From assembly GCA_947167835.1 (NCBI GenBank), contig CAMVJO010000006.1:1-39981 (forward strand): DNA of 39,981 nt, in the 5' to 3' direction. This document shows, piece after piece, positions 25,246 to 33,651 of the stretch. A program made the translations under genes and the position numbers. The notes beneath the pieces were generated by a model. That model was not told the origin of the DNA. It was given only the letters and a program-made list of their open reading frames with translations, and searched no databases. The stretch comes from an uncultured Prevotellaceae bacterium (lineage in GTDB: Bacteria > Bacteroidota > Bacteroidia > Bacteroidales > Bacteroidaceae). The first letter of the stretch is position 1; every line of letters begins with the position of its first letter.

Positions 25246-25640
25246 TTCTTATTATATATATAAAGGAGTATCAATATGACGAGTAGTGTGGCAATGCCGT
25301 AAGGTATTCGCCTGGCAAACGTAGCGGCTTTCTGCTCCGTCCTGACAGTCGTCGTTCTGACGGTGTCATGCAGCGTGATATATATACTGTCCCTTTGTTT
25401 TGAACTGCGACTGGCATCTATATACCTGATGTGGTGTTTTTCTATGATGACGGTGTCGCCTTTTTCGTGGATGTATATACTGTCGTGGCGTAGGGTGTAG
25501 ATGAATGTGCTGTCGTGCTGATTGCGGACATGGGAAACGGAATCCTTTTGCACCGCCTCGCTGGAGGTGTTTTGCGGACCGGCACAACTGCATATAAGGA
25601 GCAGTACTGCGATGAGAGTATGGAATATGGTGCGTTTCAT
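25242..25640 (-). CDS. Putative unimolecular spanin (lysis lipoprotein with C-terminal TM)
   Basis: A 132-aa protein with a lipoprotein signal (MKRTIFHTLIAVLLLICSC, Cys19) and a single transmembrane segment at the very C-terminus (~112-130, ending YNKK). Such a protein would be tethered to the outer membrane by lipid and to the inner membrane by its tail, which is the layout of u-spanins such as T1 gp11. The middle is beta-prone, with repeated HDS/D-x-IYI and HDT elements. It follows holin and amidase directly (six bases after the amidase stop), completing a lysis cassette. The function is inferred from topology and position, not homology. Confidence 0.7.
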   Translation of the reverse strand: MKRTIFHTLIAVLLLICSCAGPQNTSSEAVQKDSVSHVRNQHDSTFIYTLRHDSIYIHEKGDTVIIEKHHIRYIDASRSSKQRDSIYITLHDTVRTTTVRTEQKAATFARRIPYGIATLLVILILLYIYNKK

Positions 25641-25646
25641 AATAAA

Positions 25647-26093
25647 TCAGATATCCTTGTATTCCTGTTTTGCGTCAAAGCATGGGCATGCCTTGATATA
25701 TTCATTGGGTTCTATGCGTCCGTTGCGGTTGAGATCCGGACTGAAGTCGCGGTGTCCCTGTATCACGGCCTTCGGGAATTTTTCGCGCAGACCTTTCAAG
25801 AGCAGCCTTAAAGCCCACTTCTGTTCGTCAGTACGATTGTCGCATGGTCTTCCCTTGGCATCTATGCCTCCGGTGTATGCCACGTTCACGGTGATGCTGT
25901 TATATCCTCTCACTCCGTTGCTTATCTCTGCCACGTCAAGTAAGCGATGTATCATTCCGTCAGCAGTCACCAGATAGTGATACCCAGGATTACGCCATCC
26001 TTTTCTCCTGAATTCGCGCATGAGGTCGTCCGCTGTTTGCTGCTGACTGCCTGCTGTGCAGTGCACGGCAATATATTTGATGTTCCTTTTCAT
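25647..26093 (-). CDS. N-acetylmuramoyl-L-alanine amidase (endolysin, Amidase_2)
   Basis: Phage endolysin cleaving the MurNAc-L-Ala bond. Zinc ligands are His11 (IAVHCTAG), His114 (QGHRDFSPD) and Cys136 (KACPCFD). GYHYLVTADGMIHRL is the typical core motif. At 148 aa it is a bare catalytic domain with no binding domain or signal peptide, so it needs the holin to reach the wall. The start overlaps the holin stop by four bases. Confidence 0.93.
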   Translation of the reverse strand: MKRNIKYIAVHCTAGSQQQTADDLMREFRRKGWRNPGYHYLVTADGMIHRLLDVAEISNGVRGYNSITVNVAYTGGIDAKGRPCDNRTDEQKWALRLLLKGLREKFPKAVIQGHRDFSPDLNRNGRIEPNEYIKACPCFDAKQEYKDI

Positions 26094-26566
26094 TTTTTCA
26101 GTGCGTCTTCTACTTCTTCCGGTGTAATGTCAAGTTTTCGCGATATCTCGCCTGTGAGTGCCTTTTTCATCAGTCGCAGGAAGGGCATATCGGGAAAACA
26201 TATCAACATGCTTGCGGCAGTGCTCCAGAACTCTACGAGCACTATGATGATACATATAGTTCTTGTTGTCAGTCCGTCGCACAGTCCTGCCAGCCTATCC
26301 ACACCTATAAAGCTGATAAGTGCGCAGCCGTACACCGATAGCTTGCTCAGGGTGTTGCGTCCTAATTCGCTCAAGGCAAAGCGCCCTTGTTTCAGGCTTG
26401 ATGCTATGCCCCATACGGCGTCTGTCACCACCGCCAGCACAGCGATCTTTACCATGATGCCGTAGCCGCTCAGATAGTCTATCACTGTCAGCGCGGCTAT
26501 GAGCACCCATCCCCACACGGAAGACAGTATTTCGCAGAGTTTTTCAAACAGATTGTTTGCCATCAT
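26090..26566 (-). CDS. Phage holin (holin_4/toxin-secretion holin family)
   Basis: A 158-aa membrane protein with hydrophobic segments at about 17-33, 37-52, 76-92 and 100-120. The AVWGIASSLKQGRFALSELGRNTL stretch and a charged C-terminal tail (TPEEVEDALKK) fit the phage_holin_4 family. It is first in the lysis cassette, coupled to the amidase, and opens the membrane for endolysin release. Confidence 0.85.
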   Translation of the reverse strand: MMANNLFEKLCEILSSVWGWVLIAALTVIDYLSGYGIMVKIAVLAVVTDAVWGIASSLKQGRFALSELGRNTLSKLSVYGCALISFIGVDRLAGLCDGLTTRTICIIIVLVEFWSTAASMLICFPDMPFLRLMKKALTGEISRKLDITPEEVEDALKK

Positions 26567-26608
26567 TTTTCAGAGGTTTTCTAATGATTCGGTTATAATA
26601 ATAGGGTT

Positions 26609-26911
26609 TCAGTCTCTATATGTTGCATTGATTTCTATTGCCTTTTTCGTAATGACGATGCCTTGCACGTTCTGTCCGTCCATTTCGAGCTGTTCGCGGA
26701 TCATCGTGCGCCACAGTATGGGATCATTGTCCAGGAGCATATCGCTGATGCCTACTCCTACAGCGGGGCGTTCCTTCAATTCTCCTTGATGCAGCATGAG
26801 CAACAGCGCCTGGTTCTGTCGCAGTATGTCACCAACGGCGAGTGAGCCGCCTTGCACTACCGGTTGCAGGCATTGTCCTGATGCTGTCCATGTGAGTTGT
26901 ATTCCTTTCAT
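26609..26911 (-). CDS. Baseplate wedge protein, gp25/gpW-like
   Basis: A 100-aa protein whose central region (GDILRQNQALLLMLHQGELKE, then VGVGISDMLLDND) matches the Bacteroidetes version of the gpW/gp25 wedge fold, where the EIR-type helix is followed by IREQLEMDG. It lies between the spike and holin genes on the minus strand, consistent with baseplate assembly. Confidence 0.75.
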   Translation of the reverse strand: MKGIQLTWTASGQCLQPVVQGGSLAVGDILRQNQALLLMLHQGELKERPAVGVGISDMLLDNDPILWRTMIREQLEMDGQNVQGIVITKKAIEINATYRD

Positions 26912-26928
26912 ATCCTATTTATATATAG

Positions 26929-27438
26929 TCAGTGCTTGATGGTATCGTCTTCGTAGTCACTTCTGTCGCTCCTGCTCAGCTGCTGTCCTGCCCATGTGGA
27001 AACTGAGGCCTTTAATGCTGCACCACCGTCTTGCGGGGCAACAACCCACGTCCTCATGGCGGTCTTCAGGGTGTTGATGTCATTCTCTATCGCATTCAGT
27101 TTTTCCGTCAGCTGTTCTATGTTGATGAGGCCGCCCAGTTTCCCTCCGTTAATGACAATGCTCTCCACTTTGTCCACTTGCAGCACCGCGAGTTGCGAGA
27201 GGTCTCCGCTCAGGCTTCCCATGATGACGGCGCTGCCTATTCTGGGCGTGATGAGCATTTGGCTTTCGTCTTCTGCTTCGGAGGCGCGCAGTCTCACGCC
27301 TGGTATGATGAGGCTGCCAACTTCCACTTCGCATGTGTTTCCGGAAACCGACCTCACTATGCCTTGGCATATCGTGACATCGTTGCCTGAGTTCGACAGG
27401 CCTCTGAGGTATTCTTTCAGTCGGGAGTATTCGTTCAT
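26929..27438 (-). CDS. Baseplate spike protein, gpV/Mu gp45-like
   Basis: A 169-aa protein with an OB-fold start (IVRSVSGNTCEVEV, LIIPGVRLRASE) and the phrase IGSAVIMGSLSGDLSQLAVL seen in spike OB domains. A short helix LTEKLNAIENDINTLKTAMRTW forms a likely trimer coil, followed by a tip. It would pierce the outer membrane during infection. It lies directly after the hub gene. Confidence 0.78.
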   Translation of the reverse strand: MNEYSRLKEYLRGLSNSGNDVTICQGIVRSVSGNTCEVEVGSLIIPGVRLRASEAEDESQMLITPRIGSAVIMGSLSGDLSQLAVLQVDKVESIVINGGKLGGLINIEQLTEKLNAIENDINTLKTAMRTWVVAPQDGGAALKASVSTWAGQQLSRSDRSDYEDDTIKH

Positions 27439-27451
27439 CGTTATTGATTGT

Positions 27452-28402
27452 TTAGTTCAGTCTGAATCCGAGTTCCACCTTGCGTTTGCCTCCGGCCTGG
27501 GAGAATTCGGTGGTGACACCTGTGACGAAATAGGTGCCGTCTTTGTGCGGATAGTCCTTGTCGTGCAGGGTGACGCTGTCGGCAGGTCGGCACATAGGGA
27601 TGAGCCAGCCGGTGATGCTGCCTTCATATCCGTCATATGTGCGGCGCTTCACTTCGGCTTCGCCACGAGCCTTCATCGAAGCGATGTCGGAGGTCGGGCA
27701 TTTCACTTCTATCTTTTCGCCGCCGGTGGCTCCGGTTTCTATCTCGCGCACTGTGCCGTCGGGCATGAGGGCTTTAACCTTGACGCGTATCTTCCTGTCG
27801 GCTGCCGTGCGATAGGTCAGGTCTTCTTCCTCCACGTTGAGTGCCAGGTCGTAGTATCGCTGCGTTCCCACTTTCTCTCCAGGCGGATGCACGTGCAGGG
27901 CATCGTCCAGATAGATGTCTGCGCCACATTCCTCCTGTATCTTCTTCAGCACATCAAGTCCTGTGGCACTTCGTATGACGAACTTGCTGTATGTCCATTC
28001 GTAGGAACATTCCAGTCCGACTGATATGTGGCTGTTCTTAATCACCTTGCGAAGTATGTCATTGAGGGTGACTTTGCTCAGCACTTCATCGGGCATTTCC
28101 TTGCGAAGCAGGAAGAGGTCGTCTTCGCAGTGCAGGGTGATGTTCCCCCCGTCGGTTGATATCCGTTGCAGCCATCCGTCGAATTCGAGTTTCAGTCCGG
28201 TCTCCTTGTATCCGAGTTTGATGATGACGGGGTCGCCACGGTGTATGCGTTCTTCCACCTGCAATGCTTTGCCGTATTGTGCTGCGGGCAGTGTGATGAC
28301 GGCGGTGTCGGCAAGTTGCTCCACACTGCGTTGTATCTGCACCTTTTCAATCATTCCGAGGCGGTAGTCTCCTATGTGTATGTCAAAGATCATGTTGTAC
28401 AT
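27452..28402 (-). CDS. Baseplate hub protein, P2 gpD / Mu gp44-like
   Basis: A 316-aa hub protein. The N-terminal beta-barrel (DIHIGDYRLGMIEKVQIQRS, then VIIKLGYKETGLKLEFDGWL) is followed by the LNDILRKVIKN helix and SATGLDVLKKIQEECGADIY, the standard gpD/gp27 module. The C-terminus keeps the PADSVTLHDKDYPHKDGTYF pattern, related to binding the spike. It forms the junction between tube and spike. Confidence 0.82.
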   Translation of the reverse strand: MYNMIFDIHIGDYRLGMIEKVQIQRSVEQLADTAVITLPAAQYGKALQVEERIHRGDPVIIKLGYKETGLKLEFDGWLQRISTDGGNITLHCEDDLFLLRKEMPDEVLSKVTLNDILRKVIKNSHISVGLECSYEWTYSKFVIRSATGLDVLKKIQEECGADIYLDDALHVHPPGEKVGTQRYYDLALNVEEEDLTYRTAADRKIRVKVKALMPDGTVREIETGATGGEKIEVKCPTSDIASMKARGEAEVKRRTYDGYEGSITGWLIPMCRPADSVTLHDKDYPHKDGTYFVTGVTTEFSQAGGKRKVELGFRLN

Positions 28403-28409
28403 GGCAGTG

Positions 28410-29063
28410 TCATATTTCGCTGTCTTCGCGACTGAGCAGCAGTTTGTAGATGTCGTCGCTATAGGCTGTTATGGTATAGTTCTGATTCACGGTGCCGCTG
28501 GTGAAAGGTATCTCCCAGTTCTCTATGGCAAGGTGGCTTATGCCGAATATTTCGAGCAGCGGGCAGATTGCCGTGACTTGTCCGGCTTCGCAGAATGTGC
28601 GCAGGGTGTTCACCTGCTCTGTGGGATATTTGCCGTCGTCCGAGATCAGGATGCCTTCTATTCTTACGGTGTAGTCATCCTGTGTCCACCTCTCCTTGAT
28701 GCTGCCTTTCACGTTGCCCTTGCTCACGTGGCGTCTGACGAGTATGTTCTGCCCGCTGACACTCACCATGGGCTCTATAGGGAAGGTCCAGAGTTCTGCG
28801 CCCTCCTGTTCAAGCCGGAATCGCAGGGGCATCACCATCGGAACACCGCGCCCGTTTGTCCTTATCACTTCTTCCAGTTCCGCATCGCTCATGTCTTGCA
28901 CATTCTCGAATCCTTTGCTGTCGGGAATGGTCTTCCCTGAAGGCAGATATCCGGTGTTGATGCCGTGAAAGTTGTTTTCGCGGAAGAGTGCGTATGGCGG
29001 CACTTTGGTGAGCCCCATAGCGCGCAGTGCTATGTTTTCGAGTATGAATCTCTGTGTCTTCAT
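28410..29063 (-). CDS. DUF6046 phage tail/baseplate protein
   Basis: A 217-aa protein I recognise as the DUF6046 type from Bacteroidetes contractile phages, with the motifs [19 protein letters not shown] and an [17 protein letters not shown] end. Its place between tape measure and hub equals that of tube-baseplate adaptor proteins. It overlaps the tape measure stop by four bases. The precise function is not known to me. Confidence 0.7.
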   Translation of the reverse strand: MKTQRFILENIALRAMGLTKVPPYALFRENNFHGINTGYLPSGKTIPDSKGFENVQDMSDAELEEVIRTNGRGVPMVMPLRFRLEQEGAELWTFPIEPMVSVSGQNILVRRHVSKGNVKGSIKERWTQDDYTVRIEGILISDDGKYPTEQVNTLRTFCEAGQVTAICPLLEIFGISHLAIENWEIPFTSGTVNQNYTITAYSDDIYKLLLSREDSEI

Positions 29064-30820
29064 TTTTCTACTGATGTGGCTATGGCGAGTGCGCGGTTCA
29101 TGGATGTGATGACGATGCGTTCCAGTTCTGCGGTATCGGTGCGGTCGGCCATGGTGACATTGATATTGTCGAAAAACTTACCGATGTGCATGGTGATTTG
29201 CGTATTGCGTGTGCCTCCGGTGGCCAGTGCTTCGGCCACTTTCCTGCCTTTGCCGTTCTTACCGTTCTTACCGCCTTTTGCGTCGCTGAAGGTTACGTCT
29301 TCGGTCGCTGCGCTGCCTTTGGTGCCAGGAGTGGATATGGCAGCCTCTTTCTGTGTGTCCTTGGCATTTTGCTTTTGGCTCTCGGCACGGTAGTTGCGGT
29401 CGTATTCTTCCTTCACTCCGGCTGCAAGGTCTTTGGTGGCTTGCAGTGCCTTTTCGCCACTGGTGATGCCGGTAATGTCTTTCACTCCGTTTACGGCACT
29501 GTTCCAAGCTCCTTTGAAGTCGCCGTCAAAGAGTTTGGCCAGGGCTTCACCGATTTTGCCTATGCCGCTGAGGAATGTCTTGAAGCGGTCTATGAGGTAT
29601 TCCTTGATGATGCCTCCGAATCCCTTAATGGTGTTCCACATGGTCAGTATGAAGGCTCGGAATCCGGCAAACTTGTTCCAGCAATAGACGATGCCGACCG
29701 TGAGTGCGGCTATGACTGTCACTATAAGGCCTATGGGATTGTCTGTAAGGGCTGCGTTGAGTAGCCATTGCACGCCTTCCCATACTTTTGTTGCTGCTGT
29801 CACTAACTTTATGGCTCCTGTGACGGTGCCTATGGCTATGGCATGGGCATTGAAGGCTATAGTGCCCACTCCCACCACTATGGCGATCAGTCCTAATTCT
29901 GTCTTCCATTCCCTGATGAAGCCTATGATGCCGGCTACGGCTGCAAAGACGGTCTTGAAGGCATCGGTAATGGGCGGCACTATGGAGATGATGATATCAA
30001 GCAGTTCGGTCACAAGGGGCTGTATCTGACTGAAGAGTTCTACGGCGGCCTGCTGCACGTTGCCTACGAGTGTGGAGATTTTTCCCATGAGTGTATGACT
30101 GAGTTTGTCGCTCATGCCGTAGAACTGTCCTCCTTCCTCTGTGGCATGGCGTATGGCTGCTGCCACGGCTTCCATGCCTATCTGTCCCTTGCTCATCATG
30201 TCTTGCAGTGTGGCGTATGACTTGCCGGTCATCTTTTCGAGTTCCTTGAGCGGGTTGAATCCTGCATTGATGAACTGTAGCAGATCCTGTCCGCTCATCT
30301 TTCCGGCGCTTGCCACCTGCCCGAAGACGAGCGACAGGCTGCTCAGTCGGTTCTTGTCGCCCGAGGCTATGTCGCCCAACTGACGCAGATAGGTATTGAC
30401 TTTGTCGGCTTCGACACCGAAGTTCAGCATGGTGCGGGCGTTGGCGGTGAGGTCAAGGTTGCCGTATGGTGTCTTTGCGGCAAAGTCGTTGATCTGGCGG
30501 AGTATCTCGGCTGCCTGTTTCTCGTTGCCTACGAGCGTGGTAAAGGCCACACTGGTCTGTTCGGCCTGTGCTCCTACGGCTGCCACTGCTCCCACTCCTG
30601 CCGATATGAGGGTGTAGGGATTGGCCAGGAACTGCATGCCAGGGAGCGACATGAGCGACTGCTTGAAGTTGTCGAACGACAGTGCCTGCCTCACTCGTGT
30701 TCCTGTGCTTGTTGCCTTGCGCTGTATCTCGTCAAGTTGGTGCATGGTGCTATTGGCTACGTTGATCACGTTGCCTTGGTCTGCCTGTAGCTTGATGAGA
30801 AATTGAAGTACGCTTTGCAT
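29060..30820 (-). CDS. Tail tape measure protein
   Basis: A 586-aa protein that sets tail length. A helical N-terminus ([20 protein letters not shown]) is followed by the tape-measure core with [20 protein letters not shown] and [22 protein letters not shown], which is diagnostic. Hydrophobic helices lie at about 280-385, and the C-terminal part has a Gly/Lys-rich linker ([13 protein letters not shown]). It is short for a tape measure, suggesting a short tail. It lies directly downstream of the frameshifted chaperone gene, the universal order. Confidence 0.9.
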   Translation of the reverse strand: MQSVLQFLIKLQADQGNVINVANSTMHQLDEIQRKATSTGTRVRQALSFDNFKQSLMSLPGMQFLANPYTLISAGVGAVAAVGAQAEQTSVAFTTLVGNEKQAAEILRQINDFAAKTPYGNLDLTANARTMLNFGVEADKVNTYLRQLGDIASGDKNRLSSLSLVFGQVASAGKMSGQDLLQFINAGFNPLKELEKMTGKSYATLQDMMSKGQIGMEAVAAAIRHATEEGGQFYGMSDKLSHTLMGKISTLVGNVQQAAVELFSQIQPLVTELLDIIISIVPPITDAFKTVFAAVAGIIGFIREWKTELGLIAIVVGVGTIAFNAHAIAIGTVTGAIKLVTAATKVWEGVQWLLNAALTDNPIGLIVTVIAALTVGIVYCWNKFAGFRAFILTMWNTIKGFGGIIKEYLIDRFKTFLSGIGKIGEALAKLFDGDFKGAWNSAVNGVKDITGITSGEKALQATKDLAAGVKEEYDRNYRAESQKQNAKDTQKEAAISTPGTKGSAATEDVTFSDAKGGKNGKNGKGRKVAEALATGGTRNTQITMHIGKFFDNINVTMADRTDTAELERIVITSMNRALAIATSVEK

Positions 30821-30827
30821 GGTGTTG

Positions 30828-31330
30828 TTAGTATTTGGAGTGAGAGAGCGGGTTTCTGCTGTTGGCCTTATTCTCTAATGTTCGGATGTCGATGAGATAG
30901 CGTATGGTCCAGGCCCATTCTTCGTCCGACAGGGTGTCGGGATCAAGGTGCATGTAGTAGCGTAGCAGGGTGTTCATGTAGAGCACGTTGCAGCTGTCTG
31001 CATCCGGCACATCGGCATCCGTCAGAGTTTTTTTATCTTGGCCTCCTTGATTTTGAGCACTTCCTGGATCTGCGACACAGCGGGCAGGAAGTATTTGTCG
31101 TCGTCTATCATTTCGGCATCGCCTTCCACCCACAGTTGCCGCATGAGTGTCTCGGACAACTTGATAGGGTCTTTGACTACGCTGACGTATGACAGGTCTT
31201 TGCGGCGCGGACTGCGCAGTATGCAGCTCTTGCCATCAACGCTGATTTCAAAGAGGTCGCCATGCTCCTTCTTCCACTCGCTTATTTGTTCCTTGGTATA
31301 TTTCATGGTGTCATTTTGTTTTTTTTCCAT
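30828..31330 (-). CDS. Tail assembly chaperone, -1 frameshift fusion product (gpG-GT-like)
   Basis: The 102-aa first frame ends at a TGA (31022-31024) just after a slippery A AAA AAA run (31028-31034). The -1 frame is open from there to 30828 and adds about 66 residues starting [12 protein letters not shown] and containing a [13 protein letters not shown] helix. The fused protein would be about 167 aa. The second frame has no good start codon of its own near the join; the first in-frame ATG is at MNTLLRYY, well inside. Its location just before the tape measure is where contractile and siphophages make G/GT fusions. The tracked ORF 30828-31133 starts in the wrong frame for residues before the slip. 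Confidence 0.75.
31022..31040 (-). promoter_or_regulatory. Programmed -1 frameshift site
   Basis: On the minus strand the bases read AAG ATA AAA AAA CTC TGA in the zero frame. A AAA AAA is a classic slippery heptamer, with the stop codon one codon downstream. No strong pseudoknot was worked out after it. Confidence 0.7.
31022..31330 (-). CDS. Tail assembly chaperone, short form (gpG-like)
   Basis: The unshifted product of 102 aa, [15 protein letters not shown] to [10 protein letters not shown]. It is charged and mostly helical at the ends, with a beta segment [20 protein letters not shown] like other Bacteroidetes phage chaperones. Either the first ATG (31330) or the ninth-codon ATG (31306) could be used. 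The first lies inside the 3' arm of a 10-bp hairpin at 31327-31372, so access to it may be regulated. Confidence 0.75.
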   Translation of the reverse strand: MEKKQNDTMKYTKEQISEWKKEHGDLFEISVDGKSCILRSPRRKDLSYVSVVKDPIKLSETLMRQLWVEGDAEMIDDDKYFLPAVSQIQEVLKIKEAKIKKL

Positions 31331-31372
31331 GCGGCGGCAGATGCCGTGGTGACGGTGTTCTGCGCCGCATGG
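31327..31372 (-). promoter_or_regulatory. Hairpin sequestering the chaperone start codon
   Basis: CCATGCGGCG (31327-31336) and CGCCGCATGG (31363-31372) are a perfect 10-bp inverted repeat around 26 bases. On the minus strand the start codon ATG at 31330 falls in the downstream arm, so the stem would hide it unless opened, or initiation uses the ATG at 31306. Confidence 0.55.
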
Positions 31373-31398
31373 ACTATGTGTGTGAGTTGGGACAGTTA

Positions 31399-31818
31399 TT
31401 ATTCACCGTCATCACCTTCAGAGACAGGTTTGGCAGTGACTTTCTTGAACTGCATGAACGGACTTTTCTTGTCCAGTCTGTATTTCATGGTGCTCGAAGG
31501 GGTGAATACTACATTCACCTTGCGGATATTGGCCGTCTGGAAATCATTGGCATCTTCCACGCCCATGGTCTTGAGTGTCGGGCGGAAAGAACCGACATCA
31601 CCCAGTTTCACGCCTTGTCCGTCCTGCAAGGCAGAGATAATCGCTTCTTGCAGGTCGCTGAGCACACTCAGGATGTCTGCGCGCGACACGGTGCTCTTCT
31701 TCTCAATCTCAGAAGCAATTTTTTCGATGTCTTTCACACCTTCCTGCTGAATCTGGCCGTAGTAGAGAACGGCTTCGGTCAGCATGTTTTTGCGGGGAAT
31801 AACTTTGTATTTAATCAT
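31399..31818 (-). CDS. HU-family DNA-binding protein, Bacteroidetes HU-HIG type
   Basis: A 139-aa HU-like protein. The start MIKYKVIPRKNM and the motifs IASEIEKKSTVSRADILSVLSDLQEA and GQGVKLGDVGSFRPTL match the long Bacteroidetes HU group. The last ~35 residues are a loosely charged tail (SPFMQFKKVTAKPVSEGDDGE). It is embedded between tail tube and chaperone genes, an odd place for a DNA-binding protein. It may aid transposition (Mu needs HU) or may have been adapted to tail assembly. A palindromic array lies just upstream of its start. Confidence 0.85.
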   Translation of the reverse strand: MIKYKVIPRKNMLTEAVLYYGQIQQEGVKDIEKIASEIEKKSTVSRADILSVLSDLQEAIISALQDGQGVKLGDVGSFRPTLKTMGVEDANDFQTANIRKVNVVFTPSSTMKYRLDKKSPFMQFKKVTAKPVSEGDDGE

Positions 31819-31863
31819 AAAAATAAGGGGTAAGAAATTAGGGTTGATTTTTAATGAAAATTA

Positions 31864-31942
31864 TGTATATACATCTCGCCGGAGATGTATATACTTCTTC
31901 GCGGAGATGTATATACATCTTTTTCGCGATGTATATATATCT
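31864..31942. repeat. Array of AGATGTATATAC palindromic units
   Basis: GTATATACATCT (31865-31876), AGATGTATATAC (31883-31894), the perfect 16-bp palindrome AGATGTATATACATCT (31905-31920) and ATGTATATATATCT (31929-31942) follow one another with 6-10 base, CG-containing spacers. The block fills the gap between the tail tube stop (31951) and the HU-like start (31818). It may be a terminator/processing structure or a set of operator sites. Confidence 0.8.
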
Positions 31943-31950
31943 TTTTTACG

Positions 31951-32358
31951 CTACACGGACTTGCAGTCAAGACAGATGAAGGGAAGTGTCTTTTCCTGGA
32001 ACTTGTCGCCCTGTTTCCACTCGGTGTTGTCCTCGGTAAACTCTACGCCTACGAGACAGTCGGTGGTGACGGCATCACCGCGCGAAGGATTGCCATAGGC
32101 GGCGATGATGTCCATAGATGCGTCAAGCAGGTCGCCTCCGGCAGCCTGTCTGAGTGCTTCGTATTCGCTTTGGAGCAGCGTTACCTCGCCATCGTAGGTC
32201 TTGTTGCCGCGCTGTATGCTGTGGGGCTTGTTGCCCTTGGCATGGAGCAGCTCCTTCTCTTGCTTTGCGCTGTACTTCACACCGCGCAGTCCTGTCACCG
32301 GTCGTCCGGCTATCACTACGCTGACGTCGCTCCATTCGTATTCTCTGGTATTGATCAT
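31951..32358 (-). CDS. Tail tube protein (contractile tail)
   Basis: A 135-aa protein with the tube-fold start MINTREYEWSDVSVVIAGRPV and the motif GVKYSAKQEKELLHAKGNKPHSIQRGNKTYDGEVTL, typical for XkdM/Mu-M-like tube subunits in which GxxxxxG precedes a beta strand. The gene lies right after the sheath gene, the usual sheath-tube order. Confidence 0.85.
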   Translation of the reverse strand: MINTREYEWSDVSVVIAGRPVTGLRGVKYSAKQEKELLHAKGNKPHSIQRGNKTYDGEVTLLQSEYEALRQAAGGDLLDASMDIIAAYGNPSRGDAVTTDCLVGVEFTEDNTEWKQGDKFQEKTLPFICLDCKSV

Positions 32359-32382
32359 TGTGTTGATGTGATGATGTGTGGG

Positions 32383-33579
32383 TTAGACATTCTCAACGTC
32401 GAATCCGAGATTCACGTCTATGTATCGGGCATAGCCATGAGGACGCACCTTGACGCTGACTTCAATTTTAGAGGTGGCAACCACATCCTGGGCAGGGTTG
32501 ATGTAGCACACGCATCCGCTGCCGTCCTCGTCGCTGCTGAGTTCGCCATTGACAGTCATGCTGCGGTTTATGGCATTCTCCACCATCTGCTGCCAGCTCT
32601 TCACCACCGCGTGTTGCAGTGTGCCGTCGCTGTTGAGTTCAAGCTCGTCAAGCAACTGTTCGAGCAGCGTGTCATATACTATGCGGTATGCCTTGTCTAT
32701 GACGCGGCGCGCAGTGAGGTGAGCATAGTCGTCGGATGCCTCGCACGCCATCCAGTCGTCGGCAAAGTAGAAGCCGCTCCTGCCGATATACTTGCGCGGC
32801 ACGATGTAGCCTTTTTCGTAGATTTCGCTCACCCAGGTAGGTTTCTCCTCCAACTCGTATGCGTCCAGAGAGATCTGGTCTATGTTCAGCGGTCCGTCCT
32901 TCACGCGGCCAATATTGCGCTGCACGGGTATCTTGCTGATTCTGCCCAGCAGCGTGCCCATGATGCTCTGAGAAGTCGGAGTATATTCCTGAGATCCGCC
33001 TATGAGCACCGATACACGGTTGTAATTCTTGTCGGTGAGGGGGAAGAGGTTGTTGGTGCGATAGAACAGCTGTCCATCTATCACCACGAAAAGCGGTGCA
33101 TACAACTCGTTCGTGATCTTTTCCGCCGTAGTCTGAGCAACTGGCAAAGCAGAAACCACGTCATCGGCTATATCATAGTCGCCCTCATCTAAAACTGTTT
33201 GGTTCACAAACGCAATGCCCACACCTCGCAGTTTGCCATTGGTCAGATGAGCCAGGTGCAACAGGCTCTGCGTTTCCTCGTCAGGATCGCAGATGTCGGT
33301 AGCCGACTTGTCGGGATCTACGCCGTAAATCACCAGTTTTGTGCCAGGTTCTGCCTCCTTATAGAAGAGTTCCACCTGCTCAAACAACGCATCGTTGTCC
33401 GCTTCGGTCAGATGCAGTTCATTTTTGAGATCGCTTAAAGACGTGATTGTTTTAGCCTTGCCACGAAGTCCGCTGTTCTGCGACACACCTATGATAAGCC
33501 CCATGAGCCCATCCGCACTCTCGCCGACAATACCCAGCTGTCCGTTCAAAAATCGTATTTTAACTCTTGGAAGTTCCAT
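32383..33579 (-). CDS. Tail sheath protein (DUF2586 family)
   Basis: A 398-aa contractile sheath subunit. The N-terminus MELPRVKIRFLNGQLGIVGES and the middle SVLIGGSQEYTPTSQSIMGTLLGRISKI with PVQRNIGRVKDGPL match the DUF2586 sheaths of Bacteroidetes Mu-like phages. The C-terminal domain includes INPAQDVVATSKIEVSVKVRP, which forms the interlocking strands. It confirms a myovirus. Confidence 0.85.
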   Translation of the reverse strand: MELPRVKIRFLNGQLGIVGESADGLMGLIIGVSQNSGLRGKAKTITSLSDLKNELHLTEADNDALFEQVELFYKEAEPGTKLVIYGVDPDKSATDICDPDEETQSLLHLAHLTNGKLRGVGIAFVNQTVLDEGDYDIADDVVSALPVAQTTAEKITNELYAPLFVVIDGQLFYRTNNLFPLTDKNYNRVSVLIGGSQEYTPTSQSIMGTLLGRISKIPVQRNIGRVKDGPLNIDQISLDAYELEEKPTWVSEIYEKGYIVPRKYIGRSGFYFADDWMACEASDDYAHLTARRVIDKAYRIVYDTLLEQLLDELELNSDGTLQHAVVKSWQQMVENAINRSMTVNGELSSDEDGSGCVCYINPAQDVVATSKIEVSVKVRPHGYARYIDVNLGFDVENV

Positions 33580-33615
33580 GTCTGTTGTCGTTGTTATTAT
33601 TATTTTTAATAAAGG

Positions 33616-33642
33616 CGGGGAGACCGCATGTATGCCTCCCCG
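33616..33642 (-). terminator. Hairpin between the capsid and sheath genes
   Basis: CGGGGAG (33616-33622) and CTCCCCG (33636-33642) form a 7-bp GC-rich stem with a 13-base loop, 10 bases after the capsid stop on the minus strand, followed by a weak T-containing stretch. It may partly terminate or protect the abundant capsid message. Confidence 0.5.
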
Positions 33643-33651
33643 TTAGAATGT

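Noticed and set aside
25366-25593. Embedded ORF in the spanin gene as an Rz1-like partner
   Set aside because: It has no hydrophobic signal or convincing lipobox and is very basic, so a nested Rz1 is not supported; the outer frame alone has both membrane anchors.
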